From Epiperipatus broadwayi (taxonomy: Eukaryota > Onychophora > Udeonychophora > Euonychophora > Peripatidae), in NCBI GenBank assembly GCA_028023455.1, contig JAQFVV010006215.1:11821473-11885472 (forward strand): DNA of 64,000 nucleotides. Reading direction: 5' to 3'. The notes under the pieces are model-generated. The model was given only the letters and a program-made list of their open reading frames with translations. It made no database searches and was not told the DNA's origin. Shown here in pieces: positions 36,921 through 51,363 of this stretch. Within the stretch, counting starts at the first letter, position 1; every line of letters begins with the position of its first letter. A program made the position numbers and the translations under genes.

Positions 36921-37375
36921 AATCCACCAACACAAACTTTCAAACAAATACTATATATAATAATTTTCAATTTGTTAATTCTTTATCATAATATATACAT
37001 AAATTAATCATTACAAAAATAAATTTTATAATTTGATTCAATTTTCAAATTATTTTTCTAAATAGAAATTGTTTGACTGATGGTGTTTTTATTACATCTT
37101 CATAAAGTAAATCAAATTATACTCTTGTTTATACACTTATTTAATATTAATATCAATGCTTTACATGATTTAATGCAGTGATAAGTTAGCATATTCTGAC
37201 TTAAGGTCTATACATGGCAACTCCATCTCATTGCTAAGGAGATCATAAAGTATTTGTGCACAAAAACTTTATAATCTTCTGACTAATGTCATTGTTTGTT
37301 TATGTATTTGTTTATATCAATATATTCTTAACATTTATTTGTAAACCAAAATATATAAATAATTAGAATTATCAC
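36921..37375. other. AT-rich spacer
   Basis: No gene recognised. This would be the place for the N-terminal part of the Tigger-like transposase that follows, but I see none. Confidence 0.4.
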
Positions 37376-37680
37376 ATGATTCAGGTTGATGATCTTCTAT
37401 TGTGTCAGAAAGCCTTGAGTCTCTCTGAAAAATTTAGCCAAGAATCTGGATCATTCAATTGTAAGTTATTTACTGCAAGTAAGAAATGGTTGTATAAATT
37501 CCAAAACCATTATAGTCTTCAAAATATTAAAGCAACTAGTGAAATGAATCTACCAATCACAAAGCTGCAGCTACATTTTTGTTACAATTTTTAAAAATTA
37601 TTAAAGGAAAAAATGTCCAGAACAATTATTCAATTGAAATAACACAAAATTGTGAATAATTGAGTACACACCCTGAGACT
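37376..37680 (+). pseudogene. Tigger/pogo-type transposase fragment, CENP-B-like DNA-binding domain
   Basis: An intact 72-codon frame (37,376-37,594) contains QKALSLSEKFSQESGSFNCK and FTASKKWLYKFQNHYSLQNI. This is the second helix-turn-helix (HTH_Tnp_Tc5/CENP-B) of Tigger-like transposases, which binds the transposon ends. The sequence after the stop still resembles the start of the catalytic domain (an interrupted IIQLK then NNTKL, compare FN-DETGL, about 37,620-37,660). The N-terminal helix-turn-helix and most of the DDE domain are missing. Confidence 0.75.
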
Positions 37681-38135
37681 TGTAAATATACATGTAAATA
37701 TGCTTTCTTAATTTATTATTAATAACATTAATTTTAATTTTTTTTTGTTTATATTATAATCTTAATTATATAGGCATTCTATACATATAAATCATATGTT
37801 ATATATGTATGTATTGAAAATTACTGTACACTTATAAGTATAATAAACAATACTTGTAACATAATCAAGGTAGATGGCAAGGAGGCTTGGGATATAATAT
37901 AGTTTGTTCATGACTTCATGGTGTACTAATTCAAAATTAAATTTCTATTCAGTACCAAATTAAAAATTTACTACCAATGATTTTCTTGCCAACACAGACT
38001 TCTCAAGTGCAAAAATAAGGCAAACATACTATCTTTCTGCAATTCAAACTAAAAGTAATACTGAAGAATATTACATATTATGAATAACTTTCCAACAATG
38101 CAATTTAAATTAATTTGAATTGTGAAGATATAAAG

Positions 38136-40501
<2,366 letters not shown>

Positions 40502-40740
40502 ATGTAGAGCATATATGTGTATTGTTTTCCTTGAAGTCTGCTTTGGCAGAGAAACTATTGCTAATAATTTTTTAATTTGTAGCTAACTGGTAATTTAATT
40601 TTGAATCAATGTATTTGTTATATACATCAATATGACACAAGTAAAAAGTTATTGATTCATTCAATCAATAAAATTAATTTTAGAACTTTTCATTAATACC
40701 TATAATGCATCTAAAAGTTAGTGATAATGGCATTTAGAAG

Positions 40741-41874
40741 TAATTATATGTTGGACTATTTCCATCATCCAATTTATTAAATATTGAATGTCATTAGAAA
40801 ACTTCAAACTTTATGTAAAATTTTCAAATACATTCAACTATTAATAATAGCATCACTGTTTTGAGAGATATTGTTCTCTCTTCTTCAGTATTTCTTGCCT
40901 GGCAGTACTAACATGGGAATCAAATCTGAACCTTTAGAATAAATATTGAATCTTTAGAATAAATATTGAATTTAAGATAATGCTTTAACCCACTAAGCTA
41001 GTCTGACAAAAATAACAGTCAATATAAATTTCATATAATAATCTATGAACATCTTTCTGATTTCTTCACTTTTCCTAAGAGCAAAATTAATTAATAGCTT
41101 TCAGATATTATATATTATCACCCTAGGTTGACTTATGGTTTATTTGCCATTATTATAAAAGCTGCTTTTTTGAATTTTCTTCTTTGTACTTTTTCATCTC
41201 TATCCAATATTTTTGTATTCAGTTTTTTGTTCATTCAACTACTATTCAATGAGATAACTAATTTCATCCGATATACATCTTTCCACATTCACATGGTATT
41301 TTCATAGATGCAGTTTTTACACTTTAACATTTCAAGTTTAGATTTTGTGAATGTTAAATTCCTCATAATGTAATATGGTTTTGAAAAATGATTATGTTGT
41401 TGCATTGCTTGCATATTTTCTTTAGTTTGTTTGTCTTTCCTTGTATGTAAGAATACGCTACAATTCCTGAAATATAACTTAAGTCAACTTAGTGTGATAA
41501 TACATAATGTTTGGAAGCCATTTATTAACTTTGTACTTAGTAAAAAGTGGAAACATCAGGAAGATCCCTACAAAGTAGTACATGAAATTTAGACTGATTG
41601 TTGCATTTGGAAGAATAGTTTATTTGATTAAAGTGTCATATTAAATTCAATATTCACAAATCTAAAGATCCAGCTTCAATTTCTATGCTAGCATTAACTC
41701 TTGTCAGATCAGAAACATCTGAAGATGAGAGAATAATCCCACTCAAAACATTGTGCTATATACTAACCTGTGTTCTATTTCTAATGGTTGAATGCATTTG
41801 AAAAAGTTTAAATTTTTCTAAAGACATTCAATATTTAATATAAGAAGCTGGAAATAGTTTAACATATAATTACA
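40741..41874. mobile_element. Penelope-like element copy 3, inverted 3' ends
   Basis: The left half (40,741 to about 41,345, minus) and right half (about 41,470-41,874, plus) are inverted copies of the PLE 3' end. The minus half retains a GIY-YIG remnant at about 41,270-41,335 (KNCIYE, then a Gly-Lys and Tyr-bearing segment). Outer ends read TAATTATATGTTGGACTATT and the inverted equivalent. The right arm is shorter, lacking the endonuclease part. A 23-bp tandem duplication (about 40,938-40,980) sits in the tRNA-like segment of the left half. Confidence 0.8.
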
Positions 41875-41997
41875 ACTAGTAGTTTGTTTTTCAAGGAAGT
41901 GATAAACTTAAAACTTCATCATTCTTGCTATAAAACAAAGATTTTTTTAAAAAAATTAAATTCTTTTACTTAAAACTGCTTAATATTAAAATATCAT

Positions 41998-42475
41998 ACT
42001 GCTAGTTAGGTATAGCATTTAGTTGCCCTGCAACTATTGAAGGAAAAGATTCAGGTGCCCTTCCAGATTTATCTAACATTTCAAGATATACCATAACAGC
42101 TTGTCTTGTGTGTAAGTACAGTAGCATTTCCATTTGTACTGTGATAGCTTGCCTCATGTTAGGTTTACATTCTAACAGCTTCCAGCTCAGTATGAACTTG
42201 CCTTATTACTTTAATAATATTGTGCTCAACATTAAAGATTTGTAATTTAAAATTTATATATAAATAATTATTGTAAAAATGTATATAATTTTTATTTTTT
42301 TGTTAATAAATATTTTATATATAAATAAAAAAGAAAAATAATGTGCACGACATACATACTTATGTTCAGCTCTACAGTTATAGTTTGTTATCTCATCTTA
42401 CTTTCAAATAAACTGCCTATTTATATCCAGATCCCCTTCCATAATGAGAGCAATCAATCAAATCTGTTATGTTCA
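41998..42475. repeat. diverged dispersed repeat, first local copy
   Basis: Segments resemble 42,583-42,880 in the same order: CTAGTTAGGTATAGCA vs CTAGTTATAGCAACTAG; TTGCCTCATGTTAGGTTTAC vs TTACCTCATGTTAGGTTTAT; and CATAATGAGAGCAAT in both. No coding frame or termini identified. Confidence 0.55.
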
Positions 42476-42582
42476 TATATGTGATTATAATAAACACAAA
42501 CTTGTATGAACATTATTAAATGTTTTTAATGTAAATATAACTATATTTACAATATATACAACTGGTATACCTTCACATACCA

Positions 42583-42880
42583 CTGGCTAGTTATAGCAAC
42601 TAGTTATTGTGCAACTCTTGAAGAAAGGGACTCAGTTGTCCTTCTAGATAGATTGCCTGTATAGACATGGTAACACTTCTAGCTGTATTGTGATCACTTA
42701 CCTCATGTTAGGTTTATATTCTATCAGCTTGAATGGGAACTTGTTTCATTGCTTTAACAATATGTAAATAACCTGCATTTTGTTAGTCAGCTCTAACAAT
42801 TATTTGTTGTTTTCTCACTTCACCACCAAATGGAATGCTTATTTATAGATACTTTTTCATAATGAGAGCAATTAGATTTA
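42583..42880. repeat. diverged dispersed repeat, second local copy
   Basis: Direct-orientation partner of 41,998-42,475, more compact and lacking about 100 bp of the AT-rich middle. Family unknown. Confidence 0.55.
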
Positions 42881-44344
42881 CTGAGAATCATCACCTATTG
42901 GCCTGTTTCTGCTCTTGGATATATCTATTTATATAACCATTGGTTTTCAGCAATGAATGCTCAATCCAATCAAGATAGAATCTGAACAAGTTTATTAATT
43001 GAAAATAAGTTGAGCTATAACAATCATAAATGCTGATTCTAAATCCTTGTTTGTTTGTAATGAAGTCAAAAGCCAATGTTTTTACCAGGAATGTGAAAGG
43101 AATAATAGGATGGGGGGAGGGGATAATTTACGTTTAAAAGATACAATGTTTTTGCTGTACCCATGTCTCAAGGCAAGAATGTTTTACTTCATACTTTTAT
43201 TATTAATGAGTTGATTGTTAATTCTTTATCTAGTAAAATTTCTATTAAAAAATAGTCATCTTTTTAATATAATTTATCTATAATAGAGGTTTCTCTAATA
43301 AGAAGTTTGTAAAAATGATTTCATTTTCAACTTCCTATACACAGTTTCATGGACCAGAGAAATTGAGCTTTCTGACTATTATATTAAAGAAATAAAAATC
43401 TCTCTTTTCTGTTATACTAAGAACTGATTTTTGTCGTGAGCAAATTCTATGACTAGTTGTTAAAACATCAAATGAATATAAAAAACTAAATCTCATTTTA
43501 ATCTTAAGTCTAATTCTGATAAACAAAACATTTTAATGACTTTAGGTAAAAATTTCCAAAAGCAGTAGCAAGTCTAAATATTATATATTTGGCAGACTTA
43601 ACCATTTCAAGCAATCTTCTTTTGATAACACTACTGATGGGTATGATAAAGTTGAGAGACATTCTATTTTTCTTCATTTAACATTTCATGGGCGATTATA
43701 ATATATTTGATCGATAACTTAATCTTTCTTTCACACAGATCTTGAAATTATATATTTTAAATACAGTAAAATCAAATCAATTTTGCTGTTAAGTTCTTTG
43801 CGATCATAAAGTACTTCAGTATGCATTAAATAGGACTTTCAAAGATACAATAATGTTTTATAAGCAATAATTATTTATAACTCAAAGGATGTTAATTTTT
43901 TGTTTCAAATTCTATTATATGTGCTTCTCTGGTTTTTATTTTTAGTAAAAATTATCTATTTTGTTAACTTCATGAAAGAATTGATTCTGACTGTTATTTC
44001 TAATCCTCAAATACATACAAAATAGGATAAATTAAAGAACTCATTTGATGATATACCTTAGTGTCTTTGTAAACATTTAATCCAATTACCATGAATAAAA
44101 ACTTCTTTGTTTATGTTTAAGGACTTATTATTTGCCCAAAATACACTAAAATGTAATCACTCATTCCAGCTAAAGATATGGTGCAATAGTATTGCTAATG
44201 ATATTGTTACAGTCATCTTTTTATATTCTGTCTAGATAAATCAATTTCTTCTGTTTATATATCTCAGTGAATCAGTAATAAATGATCTTTCTCAAATATA
44301 AATTTATAGAATCAGTTAAAACAGAAGTTACATGATTAAAACTG
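42881..44344. other. AT-rich spacer
   Basis: No supported gene. A short purine run (GGATGGGGGGAGGGG) lies at about 43,109-43,123. Confidence 0.4.
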
Positions 44345-44529
44345 ATATCATTAAGATAGGCAAAACTCTCTATACATATTGCCACTCAGTGCAAGCAAGA
44401 GCAATCAATGGATTCCAGAAGGCTTGTGCATAAAATCCCCAACCAGTGCCTAATCATCCAATATCCCCAGACTAGTTTCTGGCTTGTGACCGATCATGTG
44501 ATGTTTATTGGCTTAATATCATTAAGATA
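44345..44529. mobile_element. short retroposon-like copy of a dispersed hairpin family, 14-bp target-site duplication
   Basis: ATATCATTAAGATA is repeated exactly at 44,345-44,358 and 44,516-44,529. The 157-bp insert shares ordered blocks with 62,377-62,593, 62,830-62,962 and 51,376-51,512: CTCTATACATATTGCCACTC, AATCAATGGATTCC and CCCCAGACTAG. Confidence 0.7.
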
Positions 44530-46071
44530 TACATGGAATTACTTCAATTAATTTATTCATTATAGCACATATTTTCTGAAGATAACTAATGTTATTGATT
44601 CTGAATTTCCAAAATTGCAAAAACTCATATCTCTAATGATGAATCAATTTTTGAATAAACCAAAACAATAAAAATAAAAAAAAAAATTTCTAATTGTAAA
44701 AATTATTAAATGAATAAAAAACCATGATAGCTATCTTAATAGTCACTTTTAAGATCTCAGCCATTAGTGCTTGAGAAATTTATTTAACATTTTCATTTAA
44801 AAGCACTCCCCCAAATGACTTATTGTAGATATATTAATCCTCACTGACCTTATCCACTACACCTCTGTTGTCTTTCACAACTCTTTATTATCATATCCTT
44901 TATTATAAACCAATTTTGCATCATTTCAAGAAATTACAATTATTTTATTTAAAAAATTTCACCTCTCTAGGAATTTAATAATTGTACTTTTTCAGTTTAC
45001 ATCTATTCAACTTTTAAAGACAAAATCATAACATGTTACTGATTATTGCACATTGGATGCTCCTGGTACTACATCTTTTATTTAATACTGATTATCTTAT
45101 TTTATTTTCATTATGTCATCCCTAATGCATTATTTTTCTTAATGATTTTCAAGTCATGTTGAATATTCATTCAAGAATTTCCTATTGTAGCACCTATTTG
45201 CAGGCAAATTAATTCCTTCTAATTTTATCATTACACTTTTCACTTTTTAGTTATTTCATTCATCTAGATCAACAGATTTTTTCAGACATTATTCCCTTCA
45301 AAAAAATTTTTATCTTGGTGTTAAAATGCACAGTGCTTTCACCATCTTAGCTGAATTACTTTCTTATTACACTTTTAGGGTTAAGTTTTACAACTTAATG
45401 TTTTACAATAATGATCCCTTGTATTATGAAATTACAGCTGAAAGTAAAATAAAATGAAGAGCTACAGTTAAATGAGTTTTAATCCTTTAAAAAAAAATTT
45501 TTTTTTCACAAAAAAAAATTTAAAAGTCAATCTGCAACATGTTGCATAAACTGACAAAGAGGGAAATTTTGAAATATATGAGTGCATTTCTGTTTCTCAG
45601 ATTTGTTTGTAGAGTCATTGTAAAACTTATCTTTAACTTTTATTTTTTATTTTTCTATTATTTTTTTCTGGGATTATTATGGCCATGATCATTTATGAAC
45701 TGGTGTTGTTGAATTAGGAAATAAGCTCTCCTTATATGTCAAATACATACTAATTAGTAATAGGGTTTACATTCAATTTGTCCCAACCTATTTTGTTTTT
45801 ACTCCATTAAGAATAAAAACAAATTTTACACTAATTAATCCACCAAGTAAAGCTATGCCTGAACTAATAACTTATTTATCTCTCTCCAGTTTATTCTGTT
45901 AAACTCTCTTTAAAATTGTACTATTTGGTATCATATCATTTCCAAATCTTCCATTTTTTTAGAATTAAACAAACATTTTTTTCATGTAATCTTTAAATTT
46001 CATTTTCCATTTCAAATATTTTCTGCCAAGTCCTAAACTCAGCTTTAATATTTTGTAATAGCTCTAAAGAT
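44530..46071. other. AT-rich spacer
   Basis: No gene or repeat with recognisable boundaries. Confidence 0.4.
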
Positions 46072-46542
46072 ATATATATATATTGTAACGATATATAAAT
46101 ATGTCATTACATTAATTTAAAATAAAAACTTAAAAGTTCGCAAATAAAAGGAAAAAAAACTAAACGCTAAAATTAAAATGTTTGTTAAACATATATATAT
46201 TCGCACAGATGCTAAACTTTAAAAATATTTTTTTCATAAACAAAAAAAAAAAAGTATTTGAACGTATTTTTTTTAATAAAAAAATTCAAGATTGAAATAT
46301 AAAAATATTTTAATAAAAAAATAACGTAAGTTAAAATAAAAACAGGTATTAATTAATTCCTGTAATCTGTAAATGGAAATGATTGTTTATTAATTATCTA
46401 AAAGCTGTGTAATTAAAAAGTCAGATGAAAAGTTAGATAAGAGAAGGGAGAGATTTTAGCTTGACCAGTGGAAGCAAATAAAGGCCCGGACCATAACGAA
46501 AAAACAGAACAGTGACGTTTTTGTTCATGGAATCCATAGGAG

Positions 46543-46553
46543 GACTATAAAAA
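46543..46553 (+). promoter_or_regulatory. TATA-like element in the palindrome arm
   Basis: ACTATAAAAAG lies in a GC-richer setting, about 460 bp inside the left end, and is unchanged in the other arm (about 50,030-50,040, minus). If functional, each arm would be transcribed toward the centre. Confidence 0.3.
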
Positions 46554-47422
46554 GAAAAAATATTGAGTTCCAGCATTGTGTGTTTGAGAGGTGGTAGAGC
46601 GCACATACCACACTCTCTGTTTAAAAAGGAAAAATGAAAAGACTGTGATACCTTGAGCCAGCTATTGCCATCTCCAGAACATTATCTTCCAATGGAGGCG
46701 TCGCGGGAATTAAAAGCAGAAACCTGGACTCTTCTACCGTGAGCTATGAACTTTACAAATTAACAACAACCAAAAAAAGTAATTAAGAACTTTCGTCAGT
46801 GATTTTTTTTTAAAGATTCAGCTAATTTAAATTTTAAAATGAACTCTTATTTGATTTTCAAATTAATAATTGATTGTTTAAATTTATATAGTTAAGTTTT
46901 GCTAAAATCATTTCCATTTTATTATTTTTATTTGTAGTAATATTTATTGTAGAAATTATTAAATGCATTACATTTAAGTTGGGTATAGACGTTGCATAGA
47001 TTCGTTAGCGGTTGATTATGTTGTGGTTTTCACATTCGATTAGAATATATGGGTCAACGATATCACTGCAAGCATCTTACGATGAATGCTAATGGGATTT
47101 GTATATTCCCTATGCAAGTGACGTTTATCGATGACTTTGTATTTTGATCGGTTGTGTTTAATTTGGAATGTTTTTGACCGTGGAATCTGTGCAGCTGATC
47201 TGTACTCAACATTTTAAAACAAATTTTATAAAATGCATTTGTGCGAACGTATCTAAATGTTAAATTTAAGTCGGGCGTGAATGGCTATATAGATTTGTAA
47301 AGTTATATTAGGGGAGGGTAATCTTAGGTTATTCGTGTCGTGGTTGAATTGGGTCAATGGATTGGATATATTTGTGTAATTAGTAGATGTAGTATAAGTT
47401 TCGCTACGTGCAGAATCGCTGA

Positions 47423-47641
47423 ATGCACCGCACCAACCCTTTGCCTATGGATGGGATTGTAAGTCGGCAAAAAGGATCGCGGTCCCTTCCTATGGAGTTT
47501 TTATTTTATTGTTCTTCTTGCTATACAGACGTCATATTCCTGTATCGGACAAGAGTCAATGTTTTCTCTAACTACACTGTTCAGATGTCCATTCCTGACA
47601 GTATAGTATATTTGTGCTGTTGTATTTTCATGCTACATTGA
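47423..47641 (+). CDS. 72-codon open frame conserved in both arms (left copy)
   Basis: Starts MHRTNPLPMDGIVSRQKGSR and ends in a hydrophobic, Cys-rich tail (residues about 60-72). The translation is identical in the right arm, but that only reflects arm identity. No domain recognised; probably not a real protein. Confidence 0.15.
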   Translation: MHRTNPLPMDGIVSRQKGSRSLPMEFLFYCSSCYTDVIFLYRTRVNVFSNYTVQMSIPDSIVYLCCCIFMLH

Positions 47642-48151
47642 ATACATAAATGTATCAGATGGATTGATGCCGGTTTGACTGCGAATTTTAGCCTAAGGTT
47701 AAATAGGGATAGAATGTTTTATTTTCAAATGCAAATCTATGTAGTCTATTCATACTTGACCATCTAAATAAAATATTAAACTCATTGAAACTTAGTTAAA
47801 TGTAAAATTAAAAGTTAATATAAAAATATAAAATGTTAAACTTATTCCTCAAAATTTAAATGTTATTTTATATGTGTGTAAATAAATATTTTTATGTGTT
47901 AATTTCTGGCAGTGGCTTTTATTTATTGATATTTAAGATATAAATTAAGATATAGATTTTTATCTCTGCGTCTCCGCTGAGCTAGTGACTTGGGCTAACG
48001 ATCGGAATATTTAAATAAAGTGGAATCTTAACAGCGCGTATCTGCCTACTTTATAAATTTTTCTAGGCTCAAATGCCTAGATGGCGCCCTGGTAGTTGCA
48101 GATATTGTTTTTGCAGTTAGATTCGATCTTCACTTTCATTTCGATCGTTAT

Positions 48152-48431
48152 AATTTATAGTAAACTGGGCTCCAAAAACAAAAAACATTAAAAAAAAAAG
48201 AATTTACTTAGTAAGTACGTTACACAAATTGATTATATATGATCACAAAGACAAAACTTTTTTTTTACAAGACAAAACAGTAATTACACACAAATATAAT
48301 GATTAAAAAAAATTGACTGTTGATTCCCCATTACCAGCTAAATTTCTGCCCCCTCCCTTCCAAGTTTCATTTCTCCTACCTTTAACTATTACTTAGGCAA
48401 GTTTGAACGATTAGATTTTCTAGTAATGTGA
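48152..48431. other. unique 280-bp centre of the palindrome
   Basis: The centre holds CGTTACA at 48,218-48,224, the inverted partner of the TGTAACG terminus. It also has a pyrimidine-rich run at about 48,349-48,362 (CCCCCTCCCTTCC, polypurine on the minus strand). No coding frame. Confidence 0.5.
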
Positions 48432-50498
48432 CTTAACAATCGAAATGAAAGTGAAGATCGAATCTAACCGCAAAAACAATATCTGCAACTACCAGGGCGC
48501 CATCTAGGCATTTGAGCCTAGAAAAATTTATAGAGTAGGCAGATACGCGCTGTTAAGATTCCACTTTATTTAAATATTCCGATCGTTAGCCCAAGTCACT
48601 AGCTCAGCGGAGACGCAGAGATAAAAATCTATATCTTAATTTATATCTTAAATATCAATAAATAAAAGCCACTGCCAGAAATTAACACATAAAAATATTT
48701 ATTTACGCACATATAAAATAACATTTAAATTTTGAGGAATAAGTTTAACATTTTATATTTTTATATTAACTTTTAATTTTACATTTAACTAAGTTTCAAT
48801 GAGTTTAATATTTTATTTAGATAGTCAAGTATGAATAGACTACATAGATTTGCATTTGAAAATAAAACATTCTATCCCTATTTAACCTTAGGCTAAAATT
48901 CGCAGTCAAACCGGCATCAATCCATCTGATACATTTATGTATTCAATGTAGCATGAAAATACAACAGCACAAATATACTATACTGTCAGGAATGGACATC
49001 TGAACAGTGTAGTTAGAGAAAACATTGACTCTTGTCCGATACAGGAATATGACGTCTGTATAGCAAGAAGAACAATAAAATAAAAACTCCATAGGAAGGG
49101 ACCGCGATCCTTTTTGCCGACTTACAATCCCATCCATAGGCAAAGGGTTGGTGCGGTGCATTCAGCGATTCTGCACGTAGCGAAACTTATACTACATCTA
49201 CTAATTACACAAATATATCCAATCCATTGAGCCAATTCAACCACGAAACGAATAACCTAAGATTACCCTCCCTTAATATAACTTTACAAAACTATATAGC
49301 CATTCACGCCCGACTTAAATTTAACATTTAAATACGTTCGCACAGATTATTTTTATAAATTTGCTTTAAAATGTTGAGTACAGATCAGCTGCACAGATTC
49401 CACGGTCAAAAACATTCCAAATTAAACACAACCGATCAAAATACAAAGTCATCAATAAACGTCACTTGCATAGGGAATATACAAATCCCATTAGCATTCA
49501 TCGTAAGATGCTTGCAGTGATATCGTTGACCCATATATTCTAATCGAATGTGAAAACCACAACATAATCAACCGCTAACGAATCTATGCAACGTCTATAC
49601 CCAACTTAAATGTAATGCATTTAATAATTTCTACAATAAATATTACTACAAATAAAAATAATAAAATGGAAATGATTTTAGCAAAACTTAACTATATAAA
49701 TTTAAACAATCAATTATTAATTTGAAAATCAAATAAGAGTTCATTTTAAAATTTAAATTAGCTGAATCTTTAAAAAAAAATCACTGACGAAAGTTCTTAA
49801 TTACTTTTTTTGGTTGTTGTTAATTTGTAAAGTTCATAGCTCACGGTAGAAGAATCCAGGTTTCTGCCCTCAACTCCCGCGACGCCTCCATTGGAAGATA
49901 ATGTTCTGGAGATGGCAATAGCTGGCTCAAGGTATCACAGTCTTTTCATTTTTCCTTTTTAAACAGAGAGTGTGGTATGTGCGCTCTACCACCTCTCAAA
50001 CACACAATGCTGGAACTCAATATTTTTTCTTTTTATAGTCCTCCTATGGATTCCATGAACAAAAACGTCACTGTTCTGTTTTTTCGTTATGGTCTGGGCC
50101 TTTATTTGCTTCCACTGGTCAAGCCAAAATCTCCCCCTTCTCTTATCTAACTTTTCATCTGACTTTTTAATTAAACAGCTTTTAGATAATTAATAAACAA
50201 TCACCTCCATTTATAGATTACAGGAATCAATTAATACCTGTTTTTATTTTAACTTACATTATTTTTTTATTAAAATATTTTTATATTTCAATCTTGAATT
50301 TTTTTATTAAAAAAAATACGTTCAAATACTTTTTTTTTTTTGTTTATGAAAAAAATATTTTTAAAGTTTAGCATCTGTGCGAATATATATATGTTTAACA
50401 AACATTTTAATTTTAGCGTTTAGTTTTTTTCCTTTTATTTGCGAACTTTTAAGTTTTTATTTTAAATTAATGTAACGACATATTTATATATCATTACA
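48432..50498 (-). repeat. right arm of the 4.4-kb palindrome
   Basis: Reverse complement of the left arm. Most differences are transitions, plus a small indel cluster near 49,345-49,360. The inner border is at about 48,432, where the sequence TAACAATCGAA faces TTCGATCGTTA of the left arm. Confidence 0.85.
48943..49161 (-). CDS. 72-codon open frame conserved in both arms (right copy)
   Basis: Identical mirror copy of the frame at 47,423-47,641. No independent evidence of coding. Confidence 0.15.
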   Translation of the reverse strand: MHRTNPLPMDGIVSRQKGSRSLPMEFLFYCSSCYTDVIFLYRTRVNVFSNYTVQMSIPDSIVYLCCCIFMLH

Positions 50499-50718
50499 AT
50501 ATATATATATTAAAACTTGATATTTTCAGAAGCTTCAGCAATTAACATTTTGGGGTCTAACATTAAAAAGTTTTTCTTATATATTTTAAGAAAAATTAAT
50601 ATAACATTAATATCACTTCATCAACAGTTTTGAACAATGTTGTATCTGAGTAGTTTATTACCATGGTAGGCTGATGAATGTAAGAATCAAAGGTTTCTGA
50701 ATCCAAATTCAACCTGTC

Positions 50719-50844
50719 ACTTCTGGTTATCAAATGTCACATAATTTTAACAACTTGCATGATCATTAAATTGCTTTCAAAACTTCTGGCTATCAAACAT
50801 CACATAATTTTAATGACTTGCATGACTGTTAAATTGCTTTTAAT
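50719..50844. repeat. two 63-bp tandem units
   Basis: ACTTCTGGTTATCAAATGTC... (50,719) and ACTTCTGGCTATCAAACATC... (50,782) are direct neighbours with about 87% identity. Confidence 0.85.
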
Positions 50845-51363
50845 GACAATTTTATTTCTTGGTTATCACTGCATGTATCCTTAGTAAAAAATAAGTAAAT
50901 ACAAATTAATTTCATATTATTCATAACATCATCCATAATTTATGGGGTATTCCTCTTTTGCTTGTGCATTATGTAATAGCAAAAATTAAGCTTTGTAATT
51001 TACATTCATTATATATGACCAAACGCTTTTATAATCTTCTTCAGTTTTTTTTTAATTCATTTTTTAAATACAATTCTGCAATAAAAACTTTTTCCATTTA
51101 TTCAATTCTCAATGACTTGTTGTTGCATGTTCTTTCAAATGCCAAGACTCTTCTTACTAATTCTCTTGACAATACCCATGTTTCAGAAGTATAGAATCTA
51201 CTCTTATATTACCTGGCAAAGTACTAAACAAAATCTTTTTACATATTAACTCTTCATTTATTAACAAAAATATTATTTCTCAGCAAAAAAAAAAAAAAAC
51301 TGATTTTATTTTATCATGATTCGTTTTATTTATGCTATTATAAATAACTCCATAATTACACAT
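50845..51363. other. AT-rich spacer
   Basis: No feature recognised. The plus frame at 50,958-51,194 lacks any supporting signal. Confidence 0.35.

Larger units (their letters stand above)
46084..48151 (+). repeat. left arm of the 4.4-kb palindrome
   Basis: Landmarks are an imperfect terminal palindrome (TGTAACGA...TCATTACA, 46,084-46,111), a TATA-like ACTATAAAAAG at about 46,543-46,553, the ORF at 47,423-47,641, an AATAAA at about 48,015, and a perfect small hairpin TCTAGGC...GCCTAGA near 48,062-48,081. The TATA-like box and AATAAA suggest a transcription unit reading inward. Confidence 0.85.
46084..50498. mobile_element. 4.4-kb near-perfect palindromic element
   Basis: Arms 46,084 to about 48,151 and about 48,432-50,498 are inverted copies at roughly 98-99% identity, separated by a 280-bp loop. 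The unit begins TGTAACG and ends CATTACA. Its flanks are an identical (AT)6 run on each side, so any duplication could be 4 bp or another even length. Termini of the form TGTNR...YNACA are known for Ginger DNA transposons and for many Ty3/Gypsy LTRs. The arms are visibly less AT-rich than the surroundings. No transposase, integrase or reverse transcriptase frame is present, so the unit is non-autonomous or derived. Confidence 0.75.
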
